From assembly GCA_014529385.2 (NCBI GenBank), contig CM043958.1, positions 153,349,293 through 153,413,292 on the forward strand: a DNA stretch of 64,000 bases, in the 5' to 3' direction. Both the position numbers and the translations under genes were made by a program. The DNA is from Adiantum capillus-veneris. Its lineage: Eukaryota > Streptophyta > Polypodiopsida > Polypodiales > Pteridaceae. Position 1 is the first letter of the stretch; the number at the start of each line of letters is the position of its first letter. Below the pieces are notes generated by a model. That model did not search any database, was not told the origin of the DNA, and saw nothing but the letters and a program-made list of their open reading frames with translations. Positions 10,030 through 21,246 of the stretch are shown in pieces.

Positions 10030-13000
10030 CCCGTGAGGGTGGACCAAGCCGCTGCTCCCCAAGTGTACTGTCGAGCCGTGGAAAGAGCAGGCATCAGCCG
10101 AAGAACTCGAAGCCACACCTGCTATGCCGAAGGACAGTCCCAAAGACAGTGACGCTGACTCTCCACAAGATGGTCACAAGCTGCACATGCGGCCGAGAGA
10201 CCACTATGAACTAGCCAGCTCCCAACTGTTGTAGCTTTGTGTGCGACCAGCCACTGAAACAAGGTGACTCGCCTCAACTGTCTGGAGTCCCACAACCTCT
10301 CCCAGAAGGCTGCCAAGAACTCAGCTATGAGACCCTCCTGCCAATGAGGTGCTGCTGCGGGGCGGGCCTCTCTCTGAGCTGCTAGTATATGACGTCCAAG
10401 TCGAGCAGTGTACTAAAAGAACGGGACACCTGGGTGGTCTGCAGAAGAGAAAAGCCACTCACCACGATCCCACTGTACTCGTGCTAGTGGACAGCACGCC
10501 CAAGCCCACAGCCTCCAGTGTCCAGTCTCAAGAGCTGCTGGGTCAGGATCGATGACACAAGTCCTCCCACACATGCCCACTACTCAGATCCCCTAAAAAC
10601 AGCACTCTGCCACCTGCGGGGCCTCTACTGCAACTCGCTGTAAGCATCTCTCACCCTGTAGCTCGAAGAAAAGGGATGGAACAGTCTCTGAGTAGGCCCT
10701 AACTGAGATGAGAACCTCCAATGTGTGAAGGCTCCCATCCACCTGGGTGCTACTGGCTTGAGAGGTGTGAGCCACTCAGCTGGAACTGCCTCTGAGATGT
10801 CCTGGCACATGCTCTGCACCCCTCTCATGCCCTGTAGCTGGAAACCCTGCACCTCCTCTGACAAGCCTGAAAACTCTAACTAGTCTCCTATAGAGCGCGT
10901 TGGACCCGCTGCCATGGGGCCCCAGGAAACATGAGGCCGACTACCAACCAAGTGGCCTCTCTGAGTGCTAACCATGGGGTTCCAAACAAGGGGCTGTCGT
11001 AGGCGCTCCTCTGTGCAAGTAGGCTGTCTCTGCTCCAGGCTTCGCCGCAAGAGCTCCCAAGATCGAAGCAAACTCACAGCGAAGCGTTCCTCCAGTCTCC
11101 TGCTCAAACCAACTCTGCGCATCTCTATGAAGATCCATCTGATCGAAGGTCACCAGGGGCCTTTAGCTTGAGGCACCCTAGCATGAAGCTGCTGTAGCAA
11201 GAACTCCTACCAGGGCTCCTCACCTGGAAGAAGCCCTCTGACTATGAACTTCCCAAGAAGGGCTCTGCTCTGCTGTGCTGGGTCAATGATCCCAAGCCCT
11301 CCCTGTGAACAAGGAAGAGTGATGACCTGCCAAGCCATTTTGGCTCGGGCTATCTGAGTGTCACGTCCTGACCAAAGGAAGTTCCTGATCAGCTTCTCTA
11401 CCTAGCTGATACAAGAACTCGAGAAGATCCAGCAAGAAGTGATGTACCAACCTGACAGCCCAAGTACCGAGCTGCAGTCCCTGGGGGGATCCACCTAAAA
11501 CCCTCTCCTGGCATCCAATCGGGCACAGGAGCACTACCAACCGAGAAAGCCATTGTCTTTCTCCAGTTGATCAGCGCGCCCGATGCACAACAGAAGGTCT
11601 CCAGAGCCTGCTCACACCTGTGAAGGTCGGCCTCCTGGCCATCAAAGTACAAGGCTGAGTCGTCAGCAAACTCAGCATCCAGTAGCCCATCTCCCCGAAT
11701 AGGGAGTGCTAAGCCCCGTAGACCAACCTGCTGCGACACCAAAAACCTGCTCATTGCCTCTGCATAGAAGAGAAAGAGGAAGGGGGCAATAGGACAGCCC
11801 TGTTTGACCGAACGTGTGAGCATGAAACGATCACCTCTACTTCCTGCCAAAAGTACCTGACTGTGAGCCTGTTTGTACAAAGCTGACTCCCCTCTGACCC
11901 AAGCATCTGCAAAGCCCATCCTGCGTAGAGTGCCCTCTAGAAAGTCCCAGTCAACTCTGTCGTATGCCTTCTCAAAATCGAGAAGAAGAATCACTAGGTC
12001 CTCACCCCGGAGTCGTGCTAGGGCAGAAGCCTCCCAAAAAGTAAAGATGTTGTCAAGGATACTGCGTTCCTTGACAAAACCTGTTTGAGTCCCATGTATA
12101 AGGCTCTTTAGAAGTGGCTGAATCCTCAAACTCAGAGCCTTGGTAAGAATTTTGTAGGCTGAGTTGAGGATGGTGATGGAGCGCCACTGTCGTCATCTCA
12201 TCCAAGGAGCCACCCTCCTTGGGAATGAGGTAGATCAAGCCCTCACTCATGCTGTCAGGCATCACTCCTGTGTGCAAAATGTATTGAAAAGCACTACAGA
12301 GATTTGGGCCAAGAGGTCCCAGTACTCCAAGAAAAAACTGGGAGTCAACCCATCCTCACCTTGACAGCTACCACGGGGGAGGGCCCTACGAGCCGTGTGA
12401 AGCTCCTCAAGCTGAAGTGGCAGCTCAAGCCTCTGACGCATCTCCTCAGTCACAAGACACAGCATCTGTGCCCAAACCTGCTCCCTGCATGCATCCTGAC
12501 GCTCTGACTGAGGCTCTCTGGACAGTAACTCACGATAAAAGTCAGTAGCAACTGCACGCATATCCTCGGGCTCAGAAGCAACTGACCCGTCGAGCCTCCG
12601 CAACTGATTGACCTTGGCATGCGAATGCCGAGGTCCCACTGCCTCAAAGAAAGCACTAGTCACTCTGTCGCTCACCTATGTCCACTGAGATGCCTGTCGG
12701 TGGAAAGCAAACTTATGTCGCCGCTCCTCTGTGCTAACAAGATCCTGGCGAGCCTGCTGTAGCTGCTCCTCCAACCAAGGACTGTCTGGATGCTGCTTCT
12801 GCATCCTCTGTAACGAAACCATGCCCCGTCTGAGACGCTGCTCCTCCTCTCTCGCTGCAGCCCGACGAGCCAAAGACTCCTCGAGAAAGAAACAACTAAT
12901 CTGAGCTAGTCCTGAGGCCACTCTATCAACAAGAGAATCCTGCCTGTCCAAGCTCTCTGTCCAGAGAGCCTCTACTCGCTCTCTGATTGTAGAGTCCAGC

Positions 13001-13799
13001 AAGACCCTCTCTGGGATGCGAAGCATCGTGCTCCCACTCCTCTGCCTGTCTGCCATTGTGAGGATCACTGGTGCATGGTCCGAGAAGGAAGTCCCTGCCA
13101 GAATGCCAACTATCCCTCCCAAGTCACTGAAATGGTCACTAGTGTAGAAGCGATCTATCCACGATGGATTCACTCCTCCCACTCTGCGGTCCGAACGAGA
13201 GAAGGCAAGGCTGTCAGGGGGCCTCACAAAACTTGAGTGCTGCCAAACATCCGAGACCCTCAGAGTCATACAAAACCTCTCCCAAGCTGCCAGCTCAACT
13301 CCATGCACAGTAGCATGGCTACCACCAATCCTGTCAGAAGGGTCCTCCAACATGTTAAGGTCCCACCCTGTCCTGCCTGCGGCAGAGACTCAACTATCTG
13401 TGACCAAAACTCTGCTCGAGCACTCGCCACATTGGGCGCATAGATATTGAGGAAGCCCACAAGGCAACCCTGAACCTGCATAGTAATCCACTGAGCCCTG
13501 CCTGGCACAATAATCCCTCTGCCCACAATGGCCTGCTGCAAAGAGTCCGCAATAGTCATACATACCCCACCTTGGATGCCTCCAGGTCCAAAAGCAGCTG
13601 ACCAAAAAGTATCATATTGTCCACGCAAGAGCTGACCACAACGTCTAATGCGGCTCTCACACAGATGGTGCTCCTGAAGCATAAGAAGATCAATCTCTCC
13701 TCCCACAAGGCAGTGCTGAAGCTCCTGACGCAGTCGGCCCCGCTGACGCTGAAACTGGGGCCCACTAAGTCCCTGCACGTTCCAGGAGACGATCGTCAT
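10030..13799 (-). pseudogene. L1-a ORF2: endonuclease, reverse transcriptase, zinc finger
   Basis: The start at 13,799 opens MTIVSWNVQG, the usual APE-type endonuclease beginning. LLMLQEHH (catalytic Glu region) and FLNIYAPN follow. The frame then shifts near 13,300, and SFSDHAPVIL (13,100 region) is the C-terminal endonuclease motif. The reverse transcriptase in 11,398-12,129 has DFEKAYDRVDW, VKQGCPIAPFLF and EFADDSALYF (catalytic ADD). A CX2CX8HX4C finger (CAACDHLVESQRHCLWDC) lies near 10,170, as in plant L1 elements. At least three frame changes interrupt the ORF. It would nick target DNA and copy its own RNA at the nick. Confidence 0.9.
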
Positions 13800-14547
13800 G
13801 GGAAGCGAGAGAGAACAAATGCCGCCGCAGCAGCTAAACCGGCTATCTTCGAGGTTGGCTTGGATGGGGAGTAATCCGCATCCGAGCGTCCTCTAGAGAG
13901 GTGTGACTGCAAGGAGTGCCTGGCCCAAGCCCAAGAAGAGCGAGGTGTACGTAAAGCAACCTTCTCTGTCCAGGAGTCCTCATGAATGTGTACATAGCAT
14001 AGCAAGCACTTTGTATTGGCAAAGAAGGAAACCACAATGTGTCTACATCCTGCTGTATCTGGAGGTGTCACCGCAAACTTGGGCAATGGACACAAAGTCT
14101 GAAGCATGTCTGTAACTCCTAGTTCTCCCATGTGATGAGAGAACTCTAGGACCTGTGTGTGCAACCATCCCAACACTGAGTCGAGAGTCCACTCAGTCTG
14201 GTCCCTGCCGCAAAGGAGAAAGGAGAAGCCAGCTGCTGAGTCCAAGGCCTCTGTCTCCCTAGCTGCAAGGAACAGAACATGGACCCTGAAGCAGGCTGCC
14301 TCATGGTCTGCTGAGGGGTCGCCGAGAAAACGAGTAAAGTAGTCGAAGAAGTCCCATCAGCGCGGGATGTCGATGCTCGTCAGACCATGAGGGATAGCTG
14401 CAAGGGGAGACGTCTGTACTTGTAGAGGGGGTCACAAGAAAGGCTGTCCCTCTCTCGCTAAGCGACTCGTGGCAAAGGCGCTGCCAAGAGATCTCCTAGC
14501 AGTTGGAGAAGGCCCTGCCCCCTGGGTCGACTATGGAACTGGAGCAC

Positions 14548-14587
<40 letters not shown>

Positions 14588-15653
14588 GCGGCAAAGGTAG
14601 AGGGGCGGGAGGAAGAGGCGGCAGGAGCAGGAGGCGGGGGGGAGGATGATAAGGAGGGGGGAAACTCTGGGGGGGGGGGGGGGGAGGGGCTGTCGAGGGT
14701 GAAGCTGGGGTGGGGGCTGGAGCAGGGACCTCATCCTGCTTAAGAGGACCGAACCGATTCCCCATGGGAACCCACTGCTGCTGGGTAGGCGCCTGAGGAC
14801 CACTCTGAGTGCCAGGCTGTCTCGCTGTGGCCCTTGTCGTCGTCGACCATGGACCTGCTGCCATCCCTCCTCCACTGGAACCCCAAGCTCAGAGGGTGGC
14901 TCTGCAAGTGTGCGTTGTGTCTCTGTCTGTGGTTGTTGGCCAGCCCTTGCAGGCTGAGGCTGAGCCTGAGTCTGTGGTGTAGATCGAGGCCTCCTCCGTG
15001 GACAAGCCTTCGGAAGATGGCCCATCTGTCGACAAATGAAGTACTGGTTCGGGACCTTCCGAATACTCCACTCTGTCTAAACCAACCCCCGCTCACCCAA
15101 GGCAGAAGGATGACCTTCGGGAGCGTGTGAGTGTCCCTAACCATAACGCGAACTGAGGGAATGCTAGCTGCCTGGGCAGCTACTGAGGCTGCCGTGCCAG
15201 GTGTCTCCAGGACAGTCCCAATGACTGAGCCTACCCTGGACAAAAGTGGTAAGTACTCCCTCCGCGAACCCAGAAAGCAGAGGGAGATGGGGATGTCTGC
15301 CTCCTCTGTCAGAACATCCGAAGTAGGGCCGAAACCATGTCTCCACTGTCGAAAGTGGGCTCGTGCTGCTCGGATGGTCAATGAACTCATGGCGATGACC
15401 TTGGACGCCATCTCGGAGGTCTCAAACTCGATCTAATAGTAACCTCGTCCAAGTATCTGTACGTCCAAAATCTTGCCCATCTCTGCGAGAAGGCGGGCCT
15501 GGAGAAGGTCATGCAGCTCCCTCTGCTAGGTCGGGTGCCGAGAATCTTGCAAATGACAGAAGTCGCCTGCAAGCGCTCTAACTTTGCGGCTAGGCTCGCT
15601 TGCTCCGTCGGTGAAAGAGCAAGTTTTTTTGTTTTCGGAGTCGGGCGGGGCAA
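13796..15653 (-). pseudogene. L1-a ORF1: nucleic-acid binding protein
   Basis: It starts MPRPTPKTKKLALSPTEQAS at 15,653. Frameshifts near 15,500 and 15,000 divide it. The N-terminal region (ETSEMASKVIAMSSLTIR and on) resembles the plant LINE ORF1 domain before a zinc knuckle. The knuckle reads YFICRQMGHLPKAC, with the first Cys changed to Tyr. L1-b has CFICRQMGHLAKAF, with the last Cys changed. A proline-rich linker encoded by G runs on the plus strand follows, then a C-terminal domain seen also at 8.7 kb. The stop codon overlaps the ORF2 start in ATGA (13,796-13,799). Confidence 0.8.
14550..14586 (+). repeat. Poly(G) tract of 37 bases
   Basis: An uninterrupted G37 run lies inside L1-a ORF1, coding for polyproline on the minus strand. 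Shorter G runs follow at 14,671-14,692. The exact length may be affected by sequencing. Confidence 0.85.
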
Positions 15654-16229
15654 GCCCGGCGGCTCCCCTTATTCACCATAAAAATGAACAAGAAGAACGA
15701 CCAGGACTATGCCCCGAGAAACCGAAGGCAGACGCTTTTGTCACTAGTTTCCTCTCGAGAGGCCAGAATTATCTACACTCTTAGGGCGATGACTTTTCCC
15801 TTGAGAGACCCATTTCGGTGGGCGTGACAGCGACCAAGTACCTCTGTTCAGAGGCCCAGGTACTGCGGGACTTGCTTCGGTCTTCCCTTTGGAGTTGCCT
15901 CCTCTAGGTAACTTATCGCTCACCTCACTAAACTGCCTTTGAAACCCGACGGTTTTCCCCTACAAAATACCATACCCGCTTGAAAGAGCAAGTCGAATGG
16001 TGGGCTTAGCGGGGCCGGGTGAGGTGGCTTTGGACGAGTCCCTCTGTGGCGCAGCTGGAGCCTTCATCTGTGTCTACTACTGTGGCGAAGAAGCGGAAGG
16101 AGAAAAAACTCTGCAACCGAGCACGCCCACACTGTCCAAAGAACAACGCTGCAAGAGCCAATTGCAGGGAAACTTCGGGAAAGCGGCGGAGAGTGAAGAG
16201 AATGGCGGGGGGGGGGTGTTAGCAGTAGC

Positions 16230-16974
16230 CCTCTAGTAGAACATTGCCACTGCTCATAGGAGATAATAGGAGTCAAGAGGGAGCAAGCTCAACCACCTGT
16301 GCATGAGAGACAAGAAGAGGGCAGTACACGATATGTACACAAGGAGAGAGCTGGAAAGTTGCCAGAAATGTGCCAAGTGGCACTCATGCATGGTTTTCCC
16401 GCTTTGTACCTACCAGTCTAAAAACATCTCAACTGGTTGCTCAATTGACTTAGCCACAGAGTACTAAAATGTTCCTCTTGTCATTTTGGAGCTAATGACG
16501 CAAACACATTTCAAGGTCCAAAAATAATAACTCCCTAAATTTTAGGGATCACTTCCATTGCATTCCCTCGGTCTTCTGACCATCTTTCAACAATGTGACC
16601 GCATTTAAGAATGCAATGTGACTTGGATATAGTGACTTTCAATAAGTGACCACTCACAGGAGTGTGTCTTCATGTCTGGTTAGGCACACTGTCCGGCACA
16701 TTCTCTAGTGACCAAACACATGATTCTGAGCCATTGTAATATGTTCTTCAGTGCTAGTTCTAAGGCTCAGACAACCATTAGTCCAATGTCCCAATGACCG
16801 TCTTCTCTGGCCATGCAATGGTCCAAGCTTACTCCAAGAAAATTGGGGGAAAACAACAACAACAAAAGAAGAAGAAAAAGATATATCAATATATATATGA
16901 ATAGAGAAAGCTACTGCAAAAATATCCCAAGCAAGCGACCTCGATTGCATGCCACACATGCTAACAGATGACAC
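16230..16974 (-). repeat. LTR of family B, copy B2, 5' part, with right L1 target duplication
   Basis: The right target duplication is 16,230-16,245. Beyond it the minus strand matches LTR B1 in order: gtgccacttggcaca near 16,395, cctaaaatttaggga near 16,540. It starts TGTCATCTG at 16,974. With 8,870-9,477 it makes an LTR of about 1.34 kb, close to the length of B1. Confidence 0.8.
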
Positions 16975-18150
16975 GGGATGATAACAAGATTCCCCATGTT
17001 GTTTGTGTCATCGCATGTATCACTTGTCGACGGATGACACGGGGCGATGATAGGAAGTCCCCACTATCATTTGTGCCATCGCAAGTTCAAGTCTCACATA
17101 AATGTAGCCAGATATGCTTACTTGAAGTCTTTCATATACATGCTTCCGAATGCAACATAGTGTCACAACATGTATAATCATTTTCGAATAAAGCGTAACA
17201 AATACAAATTCATAGCGCTGAAATTTCATTCAATGACAACATATGTCAATTATGTACATTATTCAAAGTAGTGTACTATACAACTATCTTTCCTATCTTT
17301 GTGTGCCAAAATCTGCCCAGGAATCAGAGTTTCATCTGATTCCTCGACTTCAAGCTATTCTTCTTGAATCATCTATGCTGGAACTTCTTCAACAAAGGAC
17401 CTCAATACGCTCACATGGAATGCATTATGAATCTTTTAGTTCTCAGGCAACTTTAGCTTGTATGCCACATCACTGATCTTCTCTAAGACTTGAAAAGGGC
17501 CATAGTAACACATACTGAGCTTAGGAAACAGACGTTCCTTGCCCTTCCTCTTTCTCAGTCGTGCGTTTTCAAAACGCAGCAAAGACCCAATCGTTCTCTT
17601 TAAACAAAAGCTCTCGGTGATGGCTTTCAACAACTCTTTTCTGCTTAGCTTGTGACTTTTCTAAGGCATACTTGACCTTTTGTAAGCTTCTTGCCATCCT
17701 TCCACCGCTTCAAATATCTTGCCTTTGTTTGCAAAATGGGAGGCACTTTCTTTTCACCTTCAACTATTTCAAAAGGTGCTTTGCCAGTAGAAGAATGCAC
17801 TGTTGTTTTAAGCATAATCAACCAGGGGCAAATAATGCTCCCAAGATGCCTTATGCTCTGAAACATAGCACTTTAGCAGATCCAAGACAGTAGAATTTGC
17901 TTCTTCAGATTGTCTAGCTGTTTGTGGATGAAAAGAAGATGAGAAATTTAGAGTAGGGCCCATGTTCTCAAACAATGCTTTCCAAAACAAGCTAGTCATT
18001 CTTGGGTCTAGCAATTGACAGTGGCATCCCATGGTACTTAAAGATATTCTGCATGAATATCTTGACCATATGTTCAGGCTTAATCTTCTTTCTGACGGGA
18101 ATAAAATGTGCCTGCTTGCTGAATCTGGCACCTATAATGGCACCAGATGG
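16975..18150 (-). pseudogene. Minus-strand chromovirus: integrase and remnant C-terminus
   Basis: Read on the minus strand, it has integrase motifs: FSKQAHF near 18,110, DPRMTSLFWKALFENMGPT, SSFHPQTARQSEEAN, HSSTGKAPFEIVEGEKKVPP near 17,770 and RLFPKLSMCYYGPFQV near 17,520. The C-terminal part (NAFHVSVLRSF, then two stops) decays before a full chromodomain. Near 16,970-17,090 a roughly 70-bp unit with gatgacacggg is repeated twice before the LTR. It is the same family as the element at 1-1,092, in opposite orientation. Confidence 0.85.
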
Positions 18151-18767
18151 TGGCAAACAGTCACAACTTACATACCTCTTCTAAAAGACCACAACCCTAT
18201 TGCCACCCATAACACACACAGAGAGGGGTCACCCTACAGCGAGTTGAGATGGTCAGACCAAGGAGAAGTCCCCCGAGCTCCACGATACACAACTCTGAGG
18301 CTCCATCGTATGCAGATTCGAGAGATCCCAACTCACTACCACCAGGCAGCCCAGGAGTGATTTTCTATGATGCTAATAGACCCAGCCGTGATCATACATG
18401 CACCCACCCATGTACCAGATCTTACACCACACCCACCCAAGACCCAGCCCTTACACCACACCCACCCATGTACCAGATCTTACACCCCCCCTTTGATATA
18501 GGATGGAGCTAGTTAGCTTAATGCACTTCACGATTGTATTTCCCTGAGCATATAGATGTGCACCCACACCCCCTGGAGATATAGCTCTATTCCCCCTTCA
18601 TATACCATGTAACTTTGCATCCTACCCTCCCATGGATCACCCTCTCCCCTTACCATAGGACCACATTTTGTTACTTTGTACTTTTGTCCTTTCCTAATAG
18701 ATGGAGAGCACACATGTACATTTCGTTTGTCTCATAGACCGATTTTGGCCTAAAAAGATCTCTCGAT

Positions 18768-18770
<3 letters not shown>
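18150..18770 (+). mobile_element. msLINE copy 1: 3' fragment
   Basis: It starts in the ORF2 C-terminus at a degenerate PIP box (QSQLTYLF, 18,158-18,181), directly next to the minus-strand integrase. It continues through sequence matching the 3' region of the copy ending at 26,890 (tgtaccagatcttacaccccccc, tataggatggagctagttagc). The 3' stem-loop is at 18,736-18,751. After taaaaagatctctcgatctc it runs straight into (GT)n. It is 5'-truncated. Confidence 0.75.

Positions 18771-18805
<35 letters not shown>
18771..18805 (+). repeat. (GT)n microsatellite between msLINE copies
   Basis: About 17 TG units separate the 3' end of msLINE copy 1 from the 5'-truncated copy 2. Confidence 0.97.
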
Positions 18806-18807
<2 letters not shown>

Positions 18808-18919
18808 CCTCATTAATTTTTCGGTTCCCGAGACATTGTACCAAAGTCACACATGAATGCAACCTTTTGGGCTCATATGTCAATTTGACCTTTTGAAGCC
18901 ACTAATATAACATTTCATT

Positions 18920-18920
<1 letters not shown>
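18806..18920 (+). mobile_element. msLINE copy 2: 115-bp 3' end only
   Basis: This short piece has the family 3' end: a stem-loop at 18,877-18,891 (atgtcaatttgacct), then ttgaagccactaatataacatttcattg, joined to (CT)n. It is almost the same as the end at 20,058-20,099. A severely 5'-truncated LINE lying exactly between two dinucleotide tracts explains it best. Confidence 0.75.

Positions 18921-18980
<60 letters not shown>
18921..18980 (+). repeat. (CT)n microsatellite
   Basis: Thirty CT units follow the 3' end of msLINE copy 2. Confidence 0.98.
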
Positions 18981-18984
<4 letters not shown>

Positions 18985-19066
18985 GGCTAGATCTTTAAGG
19001 TCTCTTGGGATGGTTTCCTACGACGTTAAAACTCTCTTCTTCTTCTTCTTCTTCTTCTTCTTCTTC
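18981..19066 (+). mobile_element. msLINE copy 3: about 55-bp 3' end and (TTC)n
   Basis: catcggctagatctttaagg leads to tacgacgttaaaactctc, matching the gacgttaaaa ending of the copy at 26,880. (TTC)n follows from 19,036 to 19,066. It is too short to be certain, but order and ending fit another truncated copy. Confidence 0.5.
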
Positions 19067-20097
19067 TCATAGACAGATTGCCCCTTCCAGTACTCACTGA
19101 ATGCGCCCTCTCTGACTCTTACACAATCCGAGATAACCGGGCTCATTCGCCAAGACTTGACTCAGCTAGACACCAAGAGGACATGGATACAGCCAGCACA
19201 GGAGCTAGGCACGAAGATGGCTTTCTACAGAGAGCATCTCCTCCACCTTACGGAGGATGGTTTTGTGATGAGGCCCAAATACATGGACCCCCACTTGTCT
19301 CATCGAATACGATGTACTATTGGCCAGATACGCACATCTTCACACCAACTGCGGATCGAGACCGGGAGATACAATGGAATACCAGCAGAGGCCAGGACAT
19401 GCCCCCTGTGTGACATCGAGCCTGAGACAGAGTTGCACTACACATGCCACTGCCCCGTCTACTACGAGATACGAGGCCACTTCCATTGCTTGTTCAGAGA
19501 GGACATTGGACCATTCTCTAGAGTCATGCGGTACGAGGATTAGAGATGCCTGGGTTTGTTTTTGCTCGAGCTGCACAGACACAGAGAGAGCCTGATGAGA
19601 AGAGAGGCTAGCCACTCTCAGAGACAGATCACAGACTTCTTTAGAGCTGCCACTGGACACCCGGAGGAGTTACTACCACAGCAGAGCCCGTCGCTTTACA
19701 CAAGAGGCATACTGATCAACCGACCGACTGAGCTAGGGAGATCCAGACGCCCACGACTGCAGAGGACTACACAGCATCGACAGAGGCTGCATCAGAGGAT
19801 TCGGGTCACTTTAGCTCGACATGCACAACGCCCGGTCAGAATACCGACCATGGAGGAGATTGATGAGATCTGCCAGCGACCGATGCTGGATCTCCTGTGA
19901 TCTAGCTATCCCAGCTAGTTGTTTAGCTGCTTAGTCCACACCTAGCAGTTTAGGATTCCATAGTATTTTATTTTGTCATTTTGTCATTCTGTCATTTTTT
20001 CATCTTGTTACTCTGACTTTGTATCAGATCCACCACATTGTAACTTTCTGGTCTCATAGGTCACTTTGGCCTTTTGAAGACGTTAATATAACATTTC

Positions 20098-20099
<2 letters not shown>
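19067..20099 (+). pseudogene. msLINE copy 4: ORF2 C-terminal part and 3' region
   Basis: It is truncated within ORF2. The frame from 19,157 encodes LDTKRTWIQPAQELGTKM, then a zinc-finger motif CPLCDIEPETELHYTCHC (CX2CX8HX4C), then ELHRHRESLMRRE. A PIP box QRQITDFF (19,619-19,642) follows. The ORF ends at 19,900 with MEEIDEICQRPMLDLL. There is one frame-breaking stop at 19,543. The 3' end has the stem-loop at 20,058-20,072, then gacgttaatataacatttcatt and (CT)n. This C-terminus after the reverse transcriptase is well conserved with copies 6 and 7. Confidence 0.85.
19619..19642 (+). other. PIP box in msLINE ORF2 (QRQITDFF)
   Basis: The octet fits the canonical PCNA-interacting motif Q-x-x-[ILM]-x-x-[FY]-[FY], including the TDFF form typical of strong binders. 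It lies about 80 residues after the zinc finger. Confidence 0.7.

Positions 20100-20177
<78 letters not shown>
20100..20177 (+). repeat. (CT)n microsatellite
   Basis: About 39 units separate the 3' end of msLINE copy 4 from the 5' end of the nearly complete copy 5. Confidence 0.98.
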
Positions 20178-20179
<2 letters not shown>

Positions 20180-20263
20180 GCATTGATGTAAAGACAGAAT
20201 TTTTCTGTGTAATGGAAGGCTTTGCTGTAACAGCATCTCAGAACTGAAAAAACTGTCAAAACA

Positions 20264-21240
20264 TTGCGTTTTTGTTGCCGACTTGAAGGCAATGTCAGAC
20301 AAAACTCGCAAGGGTGGAAAAGCCACACTCGCCATGGAAAAGCCACACTCGCCATGGAGAATGATGCAAAATCTCCAAGGAATTTGGATGCTAATCCAAC
20401 CACATCATCTACAACGGAAGCAATGATCATGGCTTACTTGATCTCGTTACAAGAAACCGTCCACAAACAAGGTGAAGAGTTGCGCGCACTTGCAATGGAG
20501 AATGGTACTTTAAGAGTTCTCGTTGTGGAGAATGAGCAATTCAAGAAGGTTCTTGAAATGCAAACAACACGCTTGATGCATCTTGAGAATGAAGTTCAAG
20601 AATGTAAACGCTCTCTTGTTGACATGAATGTATTGAAAGAGCGCTTGAGCAAAGTTGAGAGTGATCATGTATTGAAAGAGGAAACAATAGATACAATAGG
20701 ACATGATGTATGTGAGATGAGAAATGCATCCAAATCATGGGCTGATATATGTAAGGATAATGTGGTTTCTACATCTCCTATCACGCAAGCCGTTGTCCAA
20801 GCAAAGAATGTAGAGAATGTGGACACTCAAGAATTGCACGAACGACAAAAACGCTCAAAGAACATCGTCATTCGTGGAATTAAGGAGGAAAGCATGGAAA
20901 CACCCCAATCTCTTGAAGTTGCTATTGAAGAGTTTTTTGCTACGCACTTTGGCATGTCAGGAATCATGGCTTATGGTGCACATCGAGTTGGAAACAAGGA
21001 GTCCCTCGCTCGGGAGAAAGACCTATTGTATGTACCATGGCTGATGAGGTAAAGAGAAAGATCATCCTTGACAATGGTTGGATCTACCTCAAAGGAACAA
21101 GTTGTAATGTATATGAGGATCGCACTCTTATGCAACAAAATGTATGTCGCAAAGCATATGAGGAAAGAAGCAAGAAGGTTAAGGTATCACCTCAAGAAGA
21201 AAAGCCACTTAAGGAGGATGCAAGTCCACCCAACAAATAG
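20264..21240 (+). pseudogene. msLINE copy 5 ORF1: coiled-coil RNA-binding protein
   Basis: The frame opens at 20,264; a later ATG at 20,333 may be the true start. A long coiled coil (QETVHKQGEELRALAMENG to KERLSKVESDHVLKEE) is followed by RSKNIVIRGIKEE, the start of an RRM-like LINE ORF1 core. The frame breaks near 21,030, and the downstream frame continues with KRKIILDNGWIYLKGT to a stop at 21,240. ORF1 proteins coat the LINE RNA and form trimers through the coiled coil. The ORF2 start lies a few bases after the stop. One base change separates it from an intact ORF. Confidence 0.8.
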
Positions 21241-21246
21241 GGACAC

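Larger units (their letters stand above)
9494..16229 (-). mobile_element. Full-length L1-type LINE (copy L1-a) inserted in LTR B2
   Basis: A 6.7-kb element reads on the minus strand: 5' untranslated region (about 15,654-16,229), ORF1, ORF2, 3' region and a 10-base A tail. It has a 15-16 bp target-site duplication, as produced by target-primed reverse transcription. ORF1 carries a plant-LINE N-terminal domain and a zinc knuckle. ORF2 carries endonuclease, reverse transcriptase and a C-terminal zinc finger. Frameshifts make it inactive. It split LTR B2, so it is younger than that LTR. A second, 3'-truncated copy lies at 36.2-42.6 kb. Confidence 0.92.

Noticed and set aside
18771-18980. The CT and GT tracts as a CRISPR-like or regulatory repeat array
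   Set aside because: They are simple dinucleotide repeats without spacers, and each borders a LINE end. No CRISPR array exists in the window.
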